A DNA stretch of 64,000 nucleotides, from NCBI GenBank assembly GCA_045644465.1, contig JAZRGV010000029.1, positions 1 to 64,000 of the forward strand. The letters run 5' to 3'. The translations under genes and the position numbers were made by a program. Source of the stretch: HGM04593 sp045644465 (lineage in GTDB: Bacteria > Bacteroidota > Bacteroidia > Bacteroidales > Bacteroidaceae). The notes beneath the pieces are model-generated. The model was not told the origin of the DNA and ran no database searches. It saw nothing but the letters and a program-made list of their open reading frames with translations. This document shows, one piece after another, positions 24,456-33,360 of this stretch. Numbering within the stretch: position 1 is the first letter of the stretch; every line of letters begins with the position of its first letter.

Positions 24456-27392
24456 TTAGAAAGTTATCTCGACACCTAATGAATACTGACGCGACATAGG
24501 GTATTGCGCCTGATATACGTTACTTGTCGATTCAGGATCGAGACCACTGAACTTTGTCCATGTAAACAAGTTCTGCGCTTGTATATAAACACGTGCACGA
24601 TTTATGCAACGGCTTTTCTTGAGCAGCTGTGCAGGGAAATCATATCCCAACATTATATTCTTCAATCGCATGAACGAAGCATCCTCCAGGAAACGTGAGT
24701 CCATCTGTGGAGTCACGCCATATCTTGGAATGTCGGCAATATCACCAGGCTCTTTCCAACGGTCGGTAAGCAGACGCTTGGACTGGTTATACGCCGAATA
24801 CAATCCGTTGCTCTCTTCAAAGAAACGGTCATTATTGAACATCCAACGATCGGCAACCCAACTGAAATTTGCCGACAACGATATTCCCTTATATGCAAGC
24901 GACGTACCGAAACCACCTTGCCAAGGAGCATTGAAGTTCTTGCCTACGTAAACCTTATCCTCTTCGCGGAACTCATTGGTGATTTTTCCATCTTTATCCA
25001 ACCAAAGAGCATCACCATTTGCAGGATTCACACCGACATATCGGTTTATATAAAACTCACCCACAGCATGACCAACCTTGAGTTTTGTAGATGTTCCCGA
25101 CATCTCATACTCATCCAGGCCATTGTACAACTCGGTTATCTCGTTATGGTTGTAGCTTGCATTGGTATTGATGTTCCAGGCAAAGTCCTTTATACGCAGA
25201 ACATCGAACGACAAAGAAGCCTCAGCTCCTGTATTTATCATCGCACCGACATTGTCCCAACGTGTTCCGAAGCCATTGTTTACATAAGACTGTGGAACAA
25301 GCATCAACATATTTGTCGTTTTCTTGTGATAAACCTCAATATCGGCATTTATTCTGTTGAAGAAACCAAAGTGCAATGCTATGTTAGATGTCCACAACTG
25401 CTCCCAACTAAGTTTTTCGTTACCCTGCGACATTGGAGCAATACCAGCGCTACCAACATAGTTGGCACCACTACCAACAAGTGCCAAATGGTCGTAGTCG
25501 GGGATAGACGAGTTACCCGATGTACCCGTACTTGCAGCTATCTGTGCATTGGTCACCCACTTCGCTCTCTGCATAAATCGTTCTTTACGCATATTCCACA
25601 TGAAGCCCAAAGACCAGAATGTAGCCCAACGTCCTTCCTTTCCAAAACGTGAAGAAGCGTCGGAACGCAAAGAGAAGTCGGCATAATAACGCTCATTATA
25701 GTTATACTCGCCACGGGCGAAGAAAGAGAGAAAAGCATGGCTCGAAGATGAGTTTGACCACGAAGAGGCTCTTGTACCCGATATCAACTGCGTGAAAGCA
25801 TCATTGTTCTGGCCGGTTGTTACAACCTGAAAACCTTCGGAACGATAATCGACACCCTCCTGTCCCAGCATCACATTGAACTGATGCCAGCGGTTGATAT
25901 CAAATTTATAGTTGATAGTATTTGTTATTGTAAGGTTAACAGTTGTATATGAACTACGTCCTGCAGCACCGATACCATTGTTTCCGATGAAACTTGGGAA
26001 AGATTTCATATCGGCTGTCGATTGTGTATAATCGACACCGAACTGCGTGCGGAGAGTAAGATTTCTTATAGGAGTCGCCTCGGCATAGAATACACTCAAA
26101 GCCTTATATTTTTTATTCAACAATGGGTTGTTGTCCATCCACACAAGAGGATTGTATGTTGTTCCCGTCCAACTGCCGTCCTCGGTCATCGCAAAAGAAC
26201 CATCCTCTTTATAAGGATTCCAATATGGCAACATGAAACGGCAGGCAGAGATTGGGGTATATAATGCATATTCGCCATCGTCGGCCTGTTGAACCTCCTC
26301 GTATGTAAGCATGGTGTTTGTACCCAGCTTCAGCCATGGTGCAACACGTACATCGGCATTCGCACGCATATTATAACGCAAGAATGTTGAACCTTGAGCA
26401 ATACCCTGTTGGTCGTAGAAACCACCAGAGACAAAATAGTTAAGTTTATCAGTAGCATGACTTATTGAAAGGTCGTAGCTTTGTAATCTTGCCCTGTCAT
26501 TGAATACTACATCGAGCCAATTGACATCGGTTTTACTCAGCAACTCATAATCCTGACCATAATCAATGCCAATCTCTTTTTCAAATTCAATACGCTCGGC
26601 TGTATTCATAAGATTCCAATTACCATGAGCAAGGTTCGAGAAGCCCTGTTGGGTACGGAATGTAATATCAACCTTTTCGGTAGATGTTCCACGCTTTGTA
26701 GTTATCACCACCACACCATTTGCAGCACGCGCACCATAGATAGATGTTGATGAAGCATCCTTCAACACATTTATCGACTCGATATCGTTAGGGCTGATGG
26801 CGTTAAAATCGGCACTCGTAATGGGCACACCATCAAGAATGAACAAAGGAGATGTTCCCGAGTTGATAGAGTTAGTACCACGTATCTGGAATGTAGCAGC
26901 CTTGCTTGGTTCACCAGAATTTGAGATTACTGTCATACCAGGCGTCAAGCCCTGCAATGCCTGATCGAAACCTACCGCCGGAATGTTTTCCAGCTTCTCT
27001 GCTTTTACGGTTGATACAGAACCTGCGATTGTACCTTTCTTACGCACACCATAGGCAACAACCACAACCTCTTCCATGGCAACCTGTTCGGGCGCCATCA
27101 CCACATCAAGTTCTTTTGTTGCCGTAGTTACGATATGTTCCTGTGTCTCATAGCCAACGTAGGTAAACACCAATGTAGCTTCGCTCACACCATTTAATTG
27201 AATGTCGTAATTACCGTCGAAATCGGTAACCACGCCATTTGCTGTACCCTTTTGCATAATGGTAAGGCTCACCATTCCTTCGCCATCCTCGGCAGATGTA
27301 ACTCTACCTTTGACAGAGAAAGATTGGGCATAAGCTGCCTGAATTGCCATTATACAGAATAGTGTAAACAGCAAGAATACTTTTTTTCTCAT
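24456..27392 (-). CDS. SusC/RagA-family TonB-dependent outer-membrane transporter
   Basis: The 978-residue protein has a signal peptide (ends IQAAYAQ), a carboxypeptidase-regulatory-like beta sandwich at 26-100 (GRVTSAEDGEGMVSLTIMQK), a TonB box (MEEVVVVAYG) at about 108, a plug at 115-240 (ending VVVITTKRG), and a 22-strand barrel ending in YSLGVEITF with the usual C-terminal Phe. It imports a surface-captured nutrient into the periplasm with energy from TonB. First gene of the nine-gene operon. Neighbours (DUF4984, DUF5003, LRR, S8 protease) resemble the B. thetaiotaomicron BT2259-2264 locus whose SusCD crystals held peptides, so the substrate is probably peptide. Confidence 0.95.
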   Translation of the reverse strand: MRKKVFLLFTLFCIMAIQAAYAQSFSVKGRVTSAEDGEGMVSLTIMQKGTANGVVTDFDGNYDIQLNGVSEATLVFTYVGYETQEHIVTTATKELDVVMAPEQVAMEEVVVVAYGVRKKGTIAGSVSTVKAEKLENIPAVGFDQALQGLTPGMTVISNSGEPSKAATFQIRGTNSINSGTSPLFILDGVPITSADFNAISPNDIESINVLKDASSTSIYGARAANGVVVITTKRGTSTEKVDITFRTQQGFSNLAHGNWNLMNTAERIEFEKEIGIDYGQDYELLSKTDVNWLDVVFNDRARLQSYDLSISHATDKLNYFVSGGFYDQQGIAQGSTFLRYNMRANADVRVAPWLKLGTNTMLTYEEVQQADDGEYALYTPISACRFMLPYWNPYKEDGSFAMTEDGSWTGTTYNPLVWMDNNPLLNKKYKALSVFYAEATPIRNLTLRTQFGVDYTQSTADMKSFPSFIGNNGIGAAGRSSYTTVNLTITNTINYKFDINRWHQFNVMLGQEGVDYRSEGFQVVTTGQNNDAFTQLISGTRASSWSNSSSSHAFLSFFARGEYNYNERYYADFSLRSDASSRFGKEGRWATFWSLGFMWNMRKERFMQRAKWVTNAQIAASTGTSGNSSIPDYDHLALVGSGANYVGSAGIAPMSQGNEKLSWEQLWTSNIALHFGFFNRINADIEVYHKKTTNMLMLVPQSYVNNGFGTRWDNVGAMINTGAEASLSFDVLRIKDFAWNINTNASYNHNEITELYNGLDEYEMSGTSTKLKVGHAVGEFYINRYVGVNPANGDALWLDKDGKITNEFREEDKVYVGKNFNAPWQGGFGTSLAYKGISLSANFSWVADRWMFNNDRFFEESNGLYSAYNQSKRLLTDRWKEPGDIADIPRYGVTPQMDSRFLEDASFMRLKNIMLGYDFPAQLLKKSRCINRARVYIQAQNLFTWTKFSGLDPESTSNVYQAQYPMSRQYSLGVEITF

Positions 27393-27509
27393 TTTTATTT
27401 AATAAGTTCTTTTTTAGGACAAATAGGGCTGTAAGCAAAAAATCGCAAGCAAAATAAATTTTGCAACATGACGCAAAGCCTTTTACGCACCCAGTATTGA
27501 AAAATCTTG

Positions 27510-27517
27510 CAAATATA
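27510..27517 (-). promoter_or_regulatory. Candidate -7 element for the susC operon
   Basis: Minus-strand TATATTTG fits TAnnTTTG. No matching TTTG is seen 19-20 bases upstream. It would start an mRNA with a leader of about 110 bases, typical of SusC operons. Confidence 0.4.
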
Positions 27518-27611
27518 CACCAAAATAAACTATTTTTTATATTTTTTACACGCTTTTTTGTATATTACTCCGATTTTGTTCCTCTTTTTGCATAAAAAGA
27601 GATAAAATAAT

Positions 27612-27644
27612 GTGGGTGACCCAAAAGTAAAATGGGTCACCCAC
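27612..27644 (-). terminator. Hairpin terminator after engB
   Basis: A perfect 12-base stem (GTGGGTGACCCA and TGGGTCACCCAC) surrounds a nine-base loop. On the minus strand it is followed by an AT-rich, T-containing tail. It lies about 135 bases past the engB stop and separates engB from susC. Confidence 0.6.
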
Positions 27645-27780
27645 GTTTGTAGGGAGGTTGGATAAAAAGAGTTATTTTTAGGCTTGCGAAGCCCGAAAAA
27701 ACGCAGTTTACTAAGCGTAAATGAGTATTTTTCGGCCAGCGTAACAACAAAAGAACCTTTTTAGTCAGCCTCATTATTTC

Positions 27781-28386
27781 TTATAATGTATCATTTACCT
27801 GATTTATATATTGCAAAACCTCCTCGCGCCCCAAGCTTGTTTCAGAAGATGTTATGAACACCGGAGGCAACTCTTCCCAATCTTCAAGTAATCGTTTCTT
27901 ATACGCCTCAATATTCGTTGCAAGAGCTCCTCTTGTCAGTTTATCGGCTTTCGTAAATATTATTGAGAAAGGTACACCATTCTCGCCAAGCCACTGAAAG
28001 AACTCCAAGTCAATCTTCTGTGGTTCATGACGACAGTCTATAAGAACGAACAACAGCGTCATAGCTTCACGGTCAAGAATATAGCTTGAAATAATGTGCT
28101 CTAACTGTTCGTTCTGCGCCTTACTTCTTTTCGCATATCCGTATCCGGGCAAATCCACAAGATACCACTCATCATTTACAATAAAATGGTTTATGAGCAG
28201 CGTTTTACCGGGTGTAGCCGATGTCATAGCCAACTTGCGATGACCGGTAATCATATTTATAAGACTCGACTTACCCACATTTGAGCGACCTATGAAGGCA
28301 TATTCAGGCTTGCCGTCATTAGGACACTTTTTTATATCAGTATTGCTTATAACAAAACGTGCACTCTTTATTAATGGCTTTTTCAT
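27781..28386 (-). CDS. engB: Ribosome-biogenesis GTPase EngB (YsxC/YihA)
   Basis: The 201-residue protein has all G motifs: G1 GRSNVGKSS, G2 Thr in SATPGKT, G3 DLPGYG, G4 TKAD, G5 ITSSE. EngB is an essential GTPase needed for 50S ribosomal subunit assembly. The length (about 200) is standard. It is the last gene of the minus-strand nrdD operon, 64 bases after the membrane protein gene. Confidence 0.95.
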   Translation of the reverse strand: MKKPLIKSARFVISNTDIKKCPNDGKPEYAFIGRSNVGKSSLINMITGHRKLAMTSATPGKTLLINHFIVNDEWYLVDLPGYGYAKRSKAQNEQLEHIISSYILDREAMTLLFVLIDCRHEPQKIDLEFFQWLGENGVPFSIIFTKADKLTRGALATNIEAYKKRLLEDWEELPPVFITSSETSLGREEVLQYINQVNDTL

Positions 28387-28450
28387 AATTGCAAAACATT
28401 ATTTGTTGCGAAGATACTAAAAATAAAAAGAATTTCAGCAAGGAGATATG

Positions 28451-29557
28451 TTATACCTTCAAGAATATACCCTTGCGATATAGGAGATATAGCAACACCC
28501 AGCACACAAACACATAACAGCACCAATACAGCGACAGATAATACTGCTGTGGTAAAAGAGACAGCAAACCACCGAAAAGCTTTTGTACAGGACGATGAAA
28601 ATCAAAGAACTGCTGCATTATATATATGGTTATCGAGTTCATTCCTATTACTCTAAAAAAGAACGACCATTTTTTTAAACTAACCACATCAATTACAAGA
28701 TAAAACAATGCAAAAAGCAATAGCGACCATCCTGCGGCAAAAAGCACGAATGAGCTTGTCCACAAATTCTTATTGATAGGAAAAACGATACCCCACGCAT
28801 AGCCGAAAACAAGCAGAATCAAAGAAGCAAAAAGCATTATCCCAACCTTTCTATAACCTTTTGTTCCATTGTCGCGCACATATACGCCTGTAAAAATACC
28901 CGTCATGGCTGTAACAACAGCCGGCAAAGTTGACAACAAGCCCTCGGGATCATGTATTTTCAGATGCAATACACCTGGCAAGAAAAGCCTATCAATGTAC
29001 CCCACAACAGAGCCTTCCATTGAGAACGAAGACACACCGGGCAAAGCATCAGGAGCTTTTACAAGAGCGAGCAAAGCCCAATACCCCAAAAGAATCACAG
29101 CAGACAGCACAGCCGATACACGAACACCCGCATAAAGATATATTATTGCAGCTATTGCCCATGCGACACCTATTCGTCCAAGAACACTGGCATAGCGCAT
29201 ATTCTCTAAATCAAAATCCAGCAAACCATTGTACAGCATACCGAACAACACAAGCAAAGCAGCTCTACGCACAATCTTCAGCACCGCCCTAACCTTATTC
29301 TTACCCATCTTGGCAAGAGAAAAAGGAAACGAGATACCTGCAAGAAAGAGAAATAAAGGAAATATCAAGTCATAGAAAGCAAAGCCATTCCACTCCTTAT
29401 GCCCCATTTGCTCCACTACTACCGTTGATACATTTTGGGGTAAGAACGAGGATAGCGAAAGCAACAACGCTCCTCCACCCATCAAAAAGAACATATCAAA
29501 GCCACGCAAGGCATCCAAAGATAATAGGCGTTTATTCTCTTTAACTTTATCTTTCAT
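28451..29557 (-). CDS. DUF5009 / heparan-N-acetyltransferase-like membrane protein
   Basis: The 368-residue protein has about ten hydrophobic membrane helices and begins LLSLDALRGFDMFFLMGGG, the hallmark of the DUF5009/NagX family related to human heparan-alpha-glucosaminide N-acetyltransferase. The family moves acyl groups across membranes to sugars. An early conserved His is absent in the visible start; NHS-type loops and RVIGMNSITIYIMQQFFDF near the C-terminus fit the family. The actual substrate cannot be told. It follows the nitroreductase with a 3-base gap. Confidence 0.8.
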   Translation of the reverse strand: MKDKVKENKRLLSLDALRGFDMFFLMGGGALLLSLSSFLPQNVSTVVVEQMGHKEWNGFAFYDLIFPLFLFLAGISFPFSLAKMGKNKVRAVLKIVRRAALLVLFGMLYNGLLDFDLENMRYASVLGRIGVAWAIAAIIYLYAGVRVSAVLSAVILLGYWALLALVKAPDALPGVSSFSMEGSVVGYIDRLFLPGVLHLKIHDPEGLLSTLPAVVTAMTGIFTGVYVRDNGTKGYRKVGIMLFASLILLVFGYAWGIVFPINKNLWTSSFVLFAAGWSLLLFALFYLVIDVVSLKKWSFFFRVIGMNSITIYIMQQFFDFHRPVQKLFGGLLSLLPQQYYLSLYWCCYVFVCWVLLYLLYRKGIFLKV

Positions 29558-29560
29558 ATA

Positions 29561-30196
29561 TCATTCAATTATAAGGTCATCCAATTGCAACTTAGGAACA
29601 TAATGAATTCCGTTTTCACGATAATAATTGCAATTGCCATCAACAGGCATATCCACAAGCTCTACACTCTCGGCACTCTTACCTATAGGAATGACAACCA
29701 ACGGTTCGTATGGCAACGAAAGATTTTCCTTTATACTTTCCTTATCAAAGGACATCAAACAAATCCCGTTAAGCCCAATCTCTGTAGCCTGCAACAACAT
29801 GCTCTGCACCGATATCCCCAAATCGATGTATGTGCTTACATGTGGTTCACATGTAGAACACACCACTATAAAAGCATTTGGCTCAGTACCCGGTAATGGC
29901 AACTTTACATCGCTCAGCGCACTTCCCATAGCTATATGCGGAAGCACAAGATGTGCGCGTTCCTCGGTAACAAGCGCAAAACGCAATAATTGTCTATTAC
30001 GCGCCGATGCTATCTTACTATTTACAGAGACAATACGCACGAGTTGATCCCTGCGTACTTTGAAAGAGCTGTCATATCCTCTTGTACTACGGTTCTTCAA
30101 TAACAAAGCCGACAAAGAGCTTTTGCCCTTTGTCGAAGTTTTTCCGGTGTTGGAACGAAATTGTTCCATCCTTTTTTCGAGATAATTGTCTGCCAT
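29561..30196 (-). CDS. Nitroreductase-family flavoprotein
   Basis: The 211 residues match the nitroreductase fold: KNRSTRGYDSSFKVRRDQLV (FMN-binding Arg-Ser-x-Arg region), IASARNRQLLRFALV, a middle helix DLGISVQSMLLQATEIGLNG (FMN and dimer region) and YEPLVVIPIGK. Such enzymes reduce nitro compounds, quinones or flavins with NAD(P)H. An N-terminal extension of about 25 residues is Lys/Ser-rich. It sits 9 bases after nrdG; the link to anaerobic growth is only positional. Confidence 0.85.
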   Translation of the reverse strand: MADNYLEKRMEQFRSNTGKTSTKGKSSLSALLLKNRSTRGYDSSFKVRRDQLVRIVSVNSKIASARNRQLLRFALVTEERAHLVLPHIAMGSALSDVKLPLPGTEPNAFIVVCSTCEPHVSTYIDLGISVQSMLLQATEIGLNGICLMSFDKESIKENLSLPYEPLVVIPIGKSAESVELVDMPVDGNCNYYRENGIHYVPKLQLDDLIIE

Positions 30197-30205
30197 AAGG
30201 CTCTT

Positions 30206-30700
30206 CTATATATCCAATAACACTACTTTACCGTTTTTCAGAGACTCTCGAACATTTATCAGTCGCTGATTACTGCTCCCTCTAAAATGAAGACTCTCAT
30301 CTTTCAGTGCCTCCACAAAACGGCCGTCAACAAGTACATCTATATATTCCAGTAGCTTTCTTTGTTGAGCATTTTTCAACAGTTCTTCAAAAAGATAACC
30401 TGTATAACACCATATATTCTTGCTGCTACGCTCTTTTACAGCTTTAGCCAAAGCGGTAAACCCGGCTGCTTGGAACATAGGGTCACCACCCGAGAAGGTT
30501 ACATCGGCAAACGGATCGGCAAGTATTACATCGAGTATATCCTCAACATCAACATCGCGCCCATTTGCAATATCCCACGATTGTGGATTATGACACCCCG
30601 GACAATGGTTAGGACAACCGGCACAATAGACGGTTGTCCTAAATCCCGGCCCATCGACCGTTGTATCTTCCACTATTTCCAATATGGAGATAGTTGCCAT
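30206..30700 (-). CDS. nrdG: Anaerobic ribonucleotide reductase activating enzyme
   Basis: The 164-residue radical-SAM protein has the NrdG cysteine motif CPNHCPGC (a CxxxCxxC 4Fe-4S site) in CAGCPNHCPGCHNPQSWD and the glycine-rich DVTFSGGDPMF. It makes the glycyl radical on NrdD using SAM and reduced flavodoxin. It follows nrdD with one base between stop and start. Size and order are standard. Confidence 0.95.
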   Translation of the reverse strand: MATISILEIVEDTTVDGPGFRTTVYCAGCPNHCPGCHNPQSWDIANGRDVDVEDILDVILADPFADVTFSGGDPMFQAAGFTALAKAVKERSSKNIWCYTGYLFEELLKNAQQRKLLEYIDVLVDGRFVEALKDESLHFRGSSNQRLINVRESLKNGKVVLLDI

Positions 30701-30701
30701 T

Positions 30702-32909
30702 TTATTCGTGTATTACGCGGTCATTAAGTTCGGCAAGTTTTGCCTTGTTCCAACGGTCGGTAGTACCTACAAGGTAACCGGTGATACGCTGCAACTTGTC
30801 AATATTCTTGCTACCACATTTTGGACACTCCTGCAAATCTTTTGCCGAGTTCTCATGACCACAATCGAGACAACGGTTACGGTTGTGGTTAACAGAGCCA
30901 TATCCAATGCTGTACTCATCCATCATGTCAACCACACGCATAATAGCCTCGGGGTTATGTGTTGCATCACCGTCAATCTCTACATAGAAGATATGTCCAC
31001 CACCGGTCAAAGCGTGGTAAGGAGCCTCAATCTCGGCTTTACGACGTGCACTGCACTTGTAATATACAGGAACATGGTTACTATTTGTATAATAGTCGCG
31101 GTCTGTTACGCCTTCGATAACACCAAAGCGTTTGCGGTCGCCACGTGTAAAACGTCCCGACAATCCCTCGGCCGGTGTGGCCAAAATACTATAGTTATGC
31201 TGATACTGCTCCGAGAAGCCGTTTGCACGGTCGCGCATATATGTTACGATGCGTACACCCAACTCCTGCGCCTCTTCGCTTTCACCATGATGCTTACCGG
31301 TAAGAGCAACAAGACACTCGGCAAGACCAATAAAACCAATACCAAGAGTACCCTGATTTATAACCGGAGCTATAGTATCGCCAGGTTTCAACTTATCACA
31401 ACCGAGCCACAACGATGACATAAGAAGTGGGAACTGTTTTGCAAAAGCGGTCTTCTGGAACTCCATACGCTCATGCAACTGACGAGCTGTAATATCCAAA
31501 AGATTATCAAGCTTTGCAAAGAACATAGAGATTCTCTGTTCCTTGTCTGCCACCTCCATACACTCTATGGCAAGACGAACAATATTTATTGTCGAGAACG
31601 AAAGATTACCACGACCCACCGAAGTCTTTGGACCAAAGCGGTTTTCATAAACACGTGTACGACAACCCATTGTTGCTACCTCGTGTATATAACGTTTTGG
31701 ATCATCGGCCTTCCACTCCTCGCTCTGGTTGAATGTAGCATCAAGGTTCAAGAAATTAGGGAAGAAACGACGTGCAGTAACCTTACATGCAAGCTGATAG
31801 AGGTCGTAGTTACGGTCGCCTGGCAAATAGCTCACGCCACGTTTCTTTTTCCAGATTTGGATAGGGAATATTGCTGTTTCACCATTACCAACACCACGGT
31901 ATGTGCTGTTAAGCAACTCACGCATAATACAACGACCCTCGGCCGATGTATCTGTACCATAGTTGATAGAGCTGAACACTACCTGATTTCCACCACGTGA
32001 ATGGATGGTGTTCATATTATGGATAAACGCCTCCATAGCCTGATGCACACGTGCAACAGTTTTGTTAATGGCATGTTGCATGATACGATCGTCGCCACTA
32101 AGGAAATCAAGAGGCTGTGATATATAATCCACAATCTCCTTATTATATAGGTGTGAATAATTAGCGCCTGTCAAATCTTCGATAGCCTTAACCTCTTCGA
32201 TAAAACTTGTGCGAACATAAGGAGCGAGATAGAAATCAAAGGCAGGAATTGCCTGACCACCATGCATCTCGTTCTGAGCTGTTTCCATTGATATACAAGC
32301 AATGATACTTGCGGTCTCGATGCGCTTTGCCGGACGCGATTCACCATGACCAGCATTGAAACCGTTCAACAAGATATTGTCAAGAGGATGCTGACAGCAT
32401 GTAAGACTCTTTGTTGGATAGTAATCCTTGTCGTGAATATGCAGATAATTGTGACGTACAGCATCTACGACCTCTTCACTTAGAAGGAAGTCGTCAACAA
32501 AAGGCTTTGTAGTCTCGCTTGCGAACTTCATCATCATTCCTGCCGGAGTATCGGCGTTCATGTTGGCATTTTCACGAGTTACATCGTTAGACTGAATGTT
32601 GATAATCTCTTGGAAGATATCACGAGTCTTTGCCTTACGTGCAATACGGCGTTGATTACGATAAGCAATATACTTCTGCGCAACATCCTTACGGCTACTC
32701 TTCATGAGCTCAAGCTCAACCATATCCTGAATAGCCTCTACAGTCATCTGCGCTTCACCTCGGAAAGATATATGGTCGGTTATCTGACGGATAAGCGACA
32801 TATCCTCACCCTTGTCGGTGTGAAGCATAGCCTTACGAATAGCTGTAATAATTTTTTCTTCATTAAAGCCGACGATGCGTCCGTCGCGCTTAACAACAGT
32901 CTGAATCAT
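30702..32909 (-). CDS. nrdD: Anaerobic ribonucleoside-triphosphate reductase
   Basis: The 735-residue class III reductase has an N-terminal ATP-cone (1-90, VVKRDGRIVGFNEEKIITAI), the catalytic barrel with the thiol residues, a C-terminal zinc site (CLDCGHENSAKDLQECPKC) and the glycyl-radical site RITGYLVGT with Gly711. It makes deoxyribonucleotides without oxygen. First gene of an operon with nrdG, a nitroreductase, DUF5009 and engB. Its presence indicates anaerobic DNA synthesis, as in gut Bacteroidales. Confidence 0.97.
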   Translation of the reverse strand: MIQTVVKRDGRIVGFNEEKIITAIRKAMLHTDKGEDMSLIRQITDHISFRGEAQMTVEAIQDMVELELMKSSRKDVAQKYIAYRNQRRIARKAKTRDIFQEIINIQSNDVTRENANMNADTPAGMMMKFASETTKPFVDDFLLSEEVVDAVRHNYLHIHDKDYYPTKSLTCCQHPLDNILLNGFNAGHGESRPAKRIETASIIACISMETAQNEMHGGQAIPAFDFYLAPYVRTSFIEEVKAIEDLTGANYSHLYNKEIVDYISQPLDFLSGDDRIMQHAINKTVARVHQAMEAFIHNMNTIHSRGGNQVVFSSINYGTDTSAEGRCIMRELLNSTYRGVGNGETAIFPIQIWKKKRGVSYLPGDRNYDLYQLACKVTARRFFPNFLNLDATFNQSEEWKADDPKRYIHEVATMGCRTRVYENRFGPKTSVGRGNLSFSTINIVRLAIECMEVADKEQRISMFFAKLDNLLDITARQLHERMEFQKTAFAKQFPLLMSSLWLGCDKLKPGDTIAPVINQGTLGIGFIGLAECLVALTGKHHGESEEAQELGVRIVTYMRDRANGFSEQYQHNYSILATPAEGLSGRFTRGDRKRFGVIEGVTDRDYYTNSNHVPVYYKCSARRKAEIEAPYHALTGGGHIFYVEIDGDATHNPEAIMRVVDMMDEYSIGYGSVNHNRNRCLDCGHENSAKDLQECPKCGSKNIDKLQRITGYLVGTTDRWNKAKLAELNDRVIHE

Positions 32910-32948
32910 ATATGTTATTGGATTTTTGTTTCAACAAGGAATACTATG

Positions 32949-32956
32949 CAAAAATA
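32949..32956 (-). promoter_or_regulatory. Candidate -7 element for nrdD
   Basis: Minus-strand TATTTTTG fits TAnnTTTG, 40 bases before the ATG. At a spacing of 19 bases an ATTG (32979-32976) takes the -33 place, one base off consensus. Confidence 0.5.
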
Positions 32957-33160
32957 TATAAAGTAAAATAAAAAACAATAAGAATAGCCATAAAAGATAT
33001 CAACAATTTTAAAATCATTTTACCCCTTATAACAAAGACACAAAATGTTAATTTTTAAAAACTTGTTTGGTGAAATATTGCCGTTCTAAAACTTTTTGCT
33101 AAATTGCAAGCCCGAGAGAATAAACTACCAATTATTAACCTCAACAACCCTTATTATAAT

Positions 33161-33334
33161 ATGATTGTATGGATAGTAATAGGCAGCATTTTGGTTATTG
33201 CATTCTGCTATAAAGCAATAATCAAATTACATCGCAGAAAACATTGCGGAAGTCATCACCCAAACATCAACACACGAAAAAAGAGACTCAGATTCGTCAA
33301 CCGCTTCCGTCATCTCGAAGGAGTAGGAGACTAA
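33161..33334 (+). CDS. Small single-pass membrane protein, unknown
   Basis: A 57-residue frame starts at ATG 33161 (an upstream TTG at 33104 would add 19 residues without a helix). It has one hydrophobic helix (MIVWIVIGSILVIAFCYKAI) and then a strongly basic tail rich in Arg, Lys and His (HRRKHCGSHH...RKKRLRF). A membrane-anchored peptide with a positive cytoplasmic tail is predicted. It precedes fabK by 26 bases, possibly the same transcript. No family recognised, and a spurious frame cannot be excluded. Confidence 0.5.
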   Translation: MIVWIVIGSILVIAFCYKAIIKLHRRKHCGSHHPNINTRKKRLRFVNRFRHLEGVGD

Positions 33335-33360
33335 CATATTAATATATACAAGAAATTATT

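Larger units (their letters stand above)
27393..27780. other. Gene-free stretch between the uptake operon and engB
   Basis: This 388-base region is AT-rich and codes for nothing I can support. It holds the putative susC promoter (-7 TATATTTG on the minus strand at 27517-27510) and the engB terminator at 27612-27644. The nearest part upstream of susC also contains GCAAAAT...ATTTTGC (27450-27465), a short inverted repeat. No regulator gene (ECF sigma/anti-sigma or hybrid two-component) adjoins the operon. Confidence 0.6.

Noticed and set aside
24918..25652. 244-residue plus-strand frame opposite susC
   Set aside because: Shadow of the barrel-coding part of susC; no family features.
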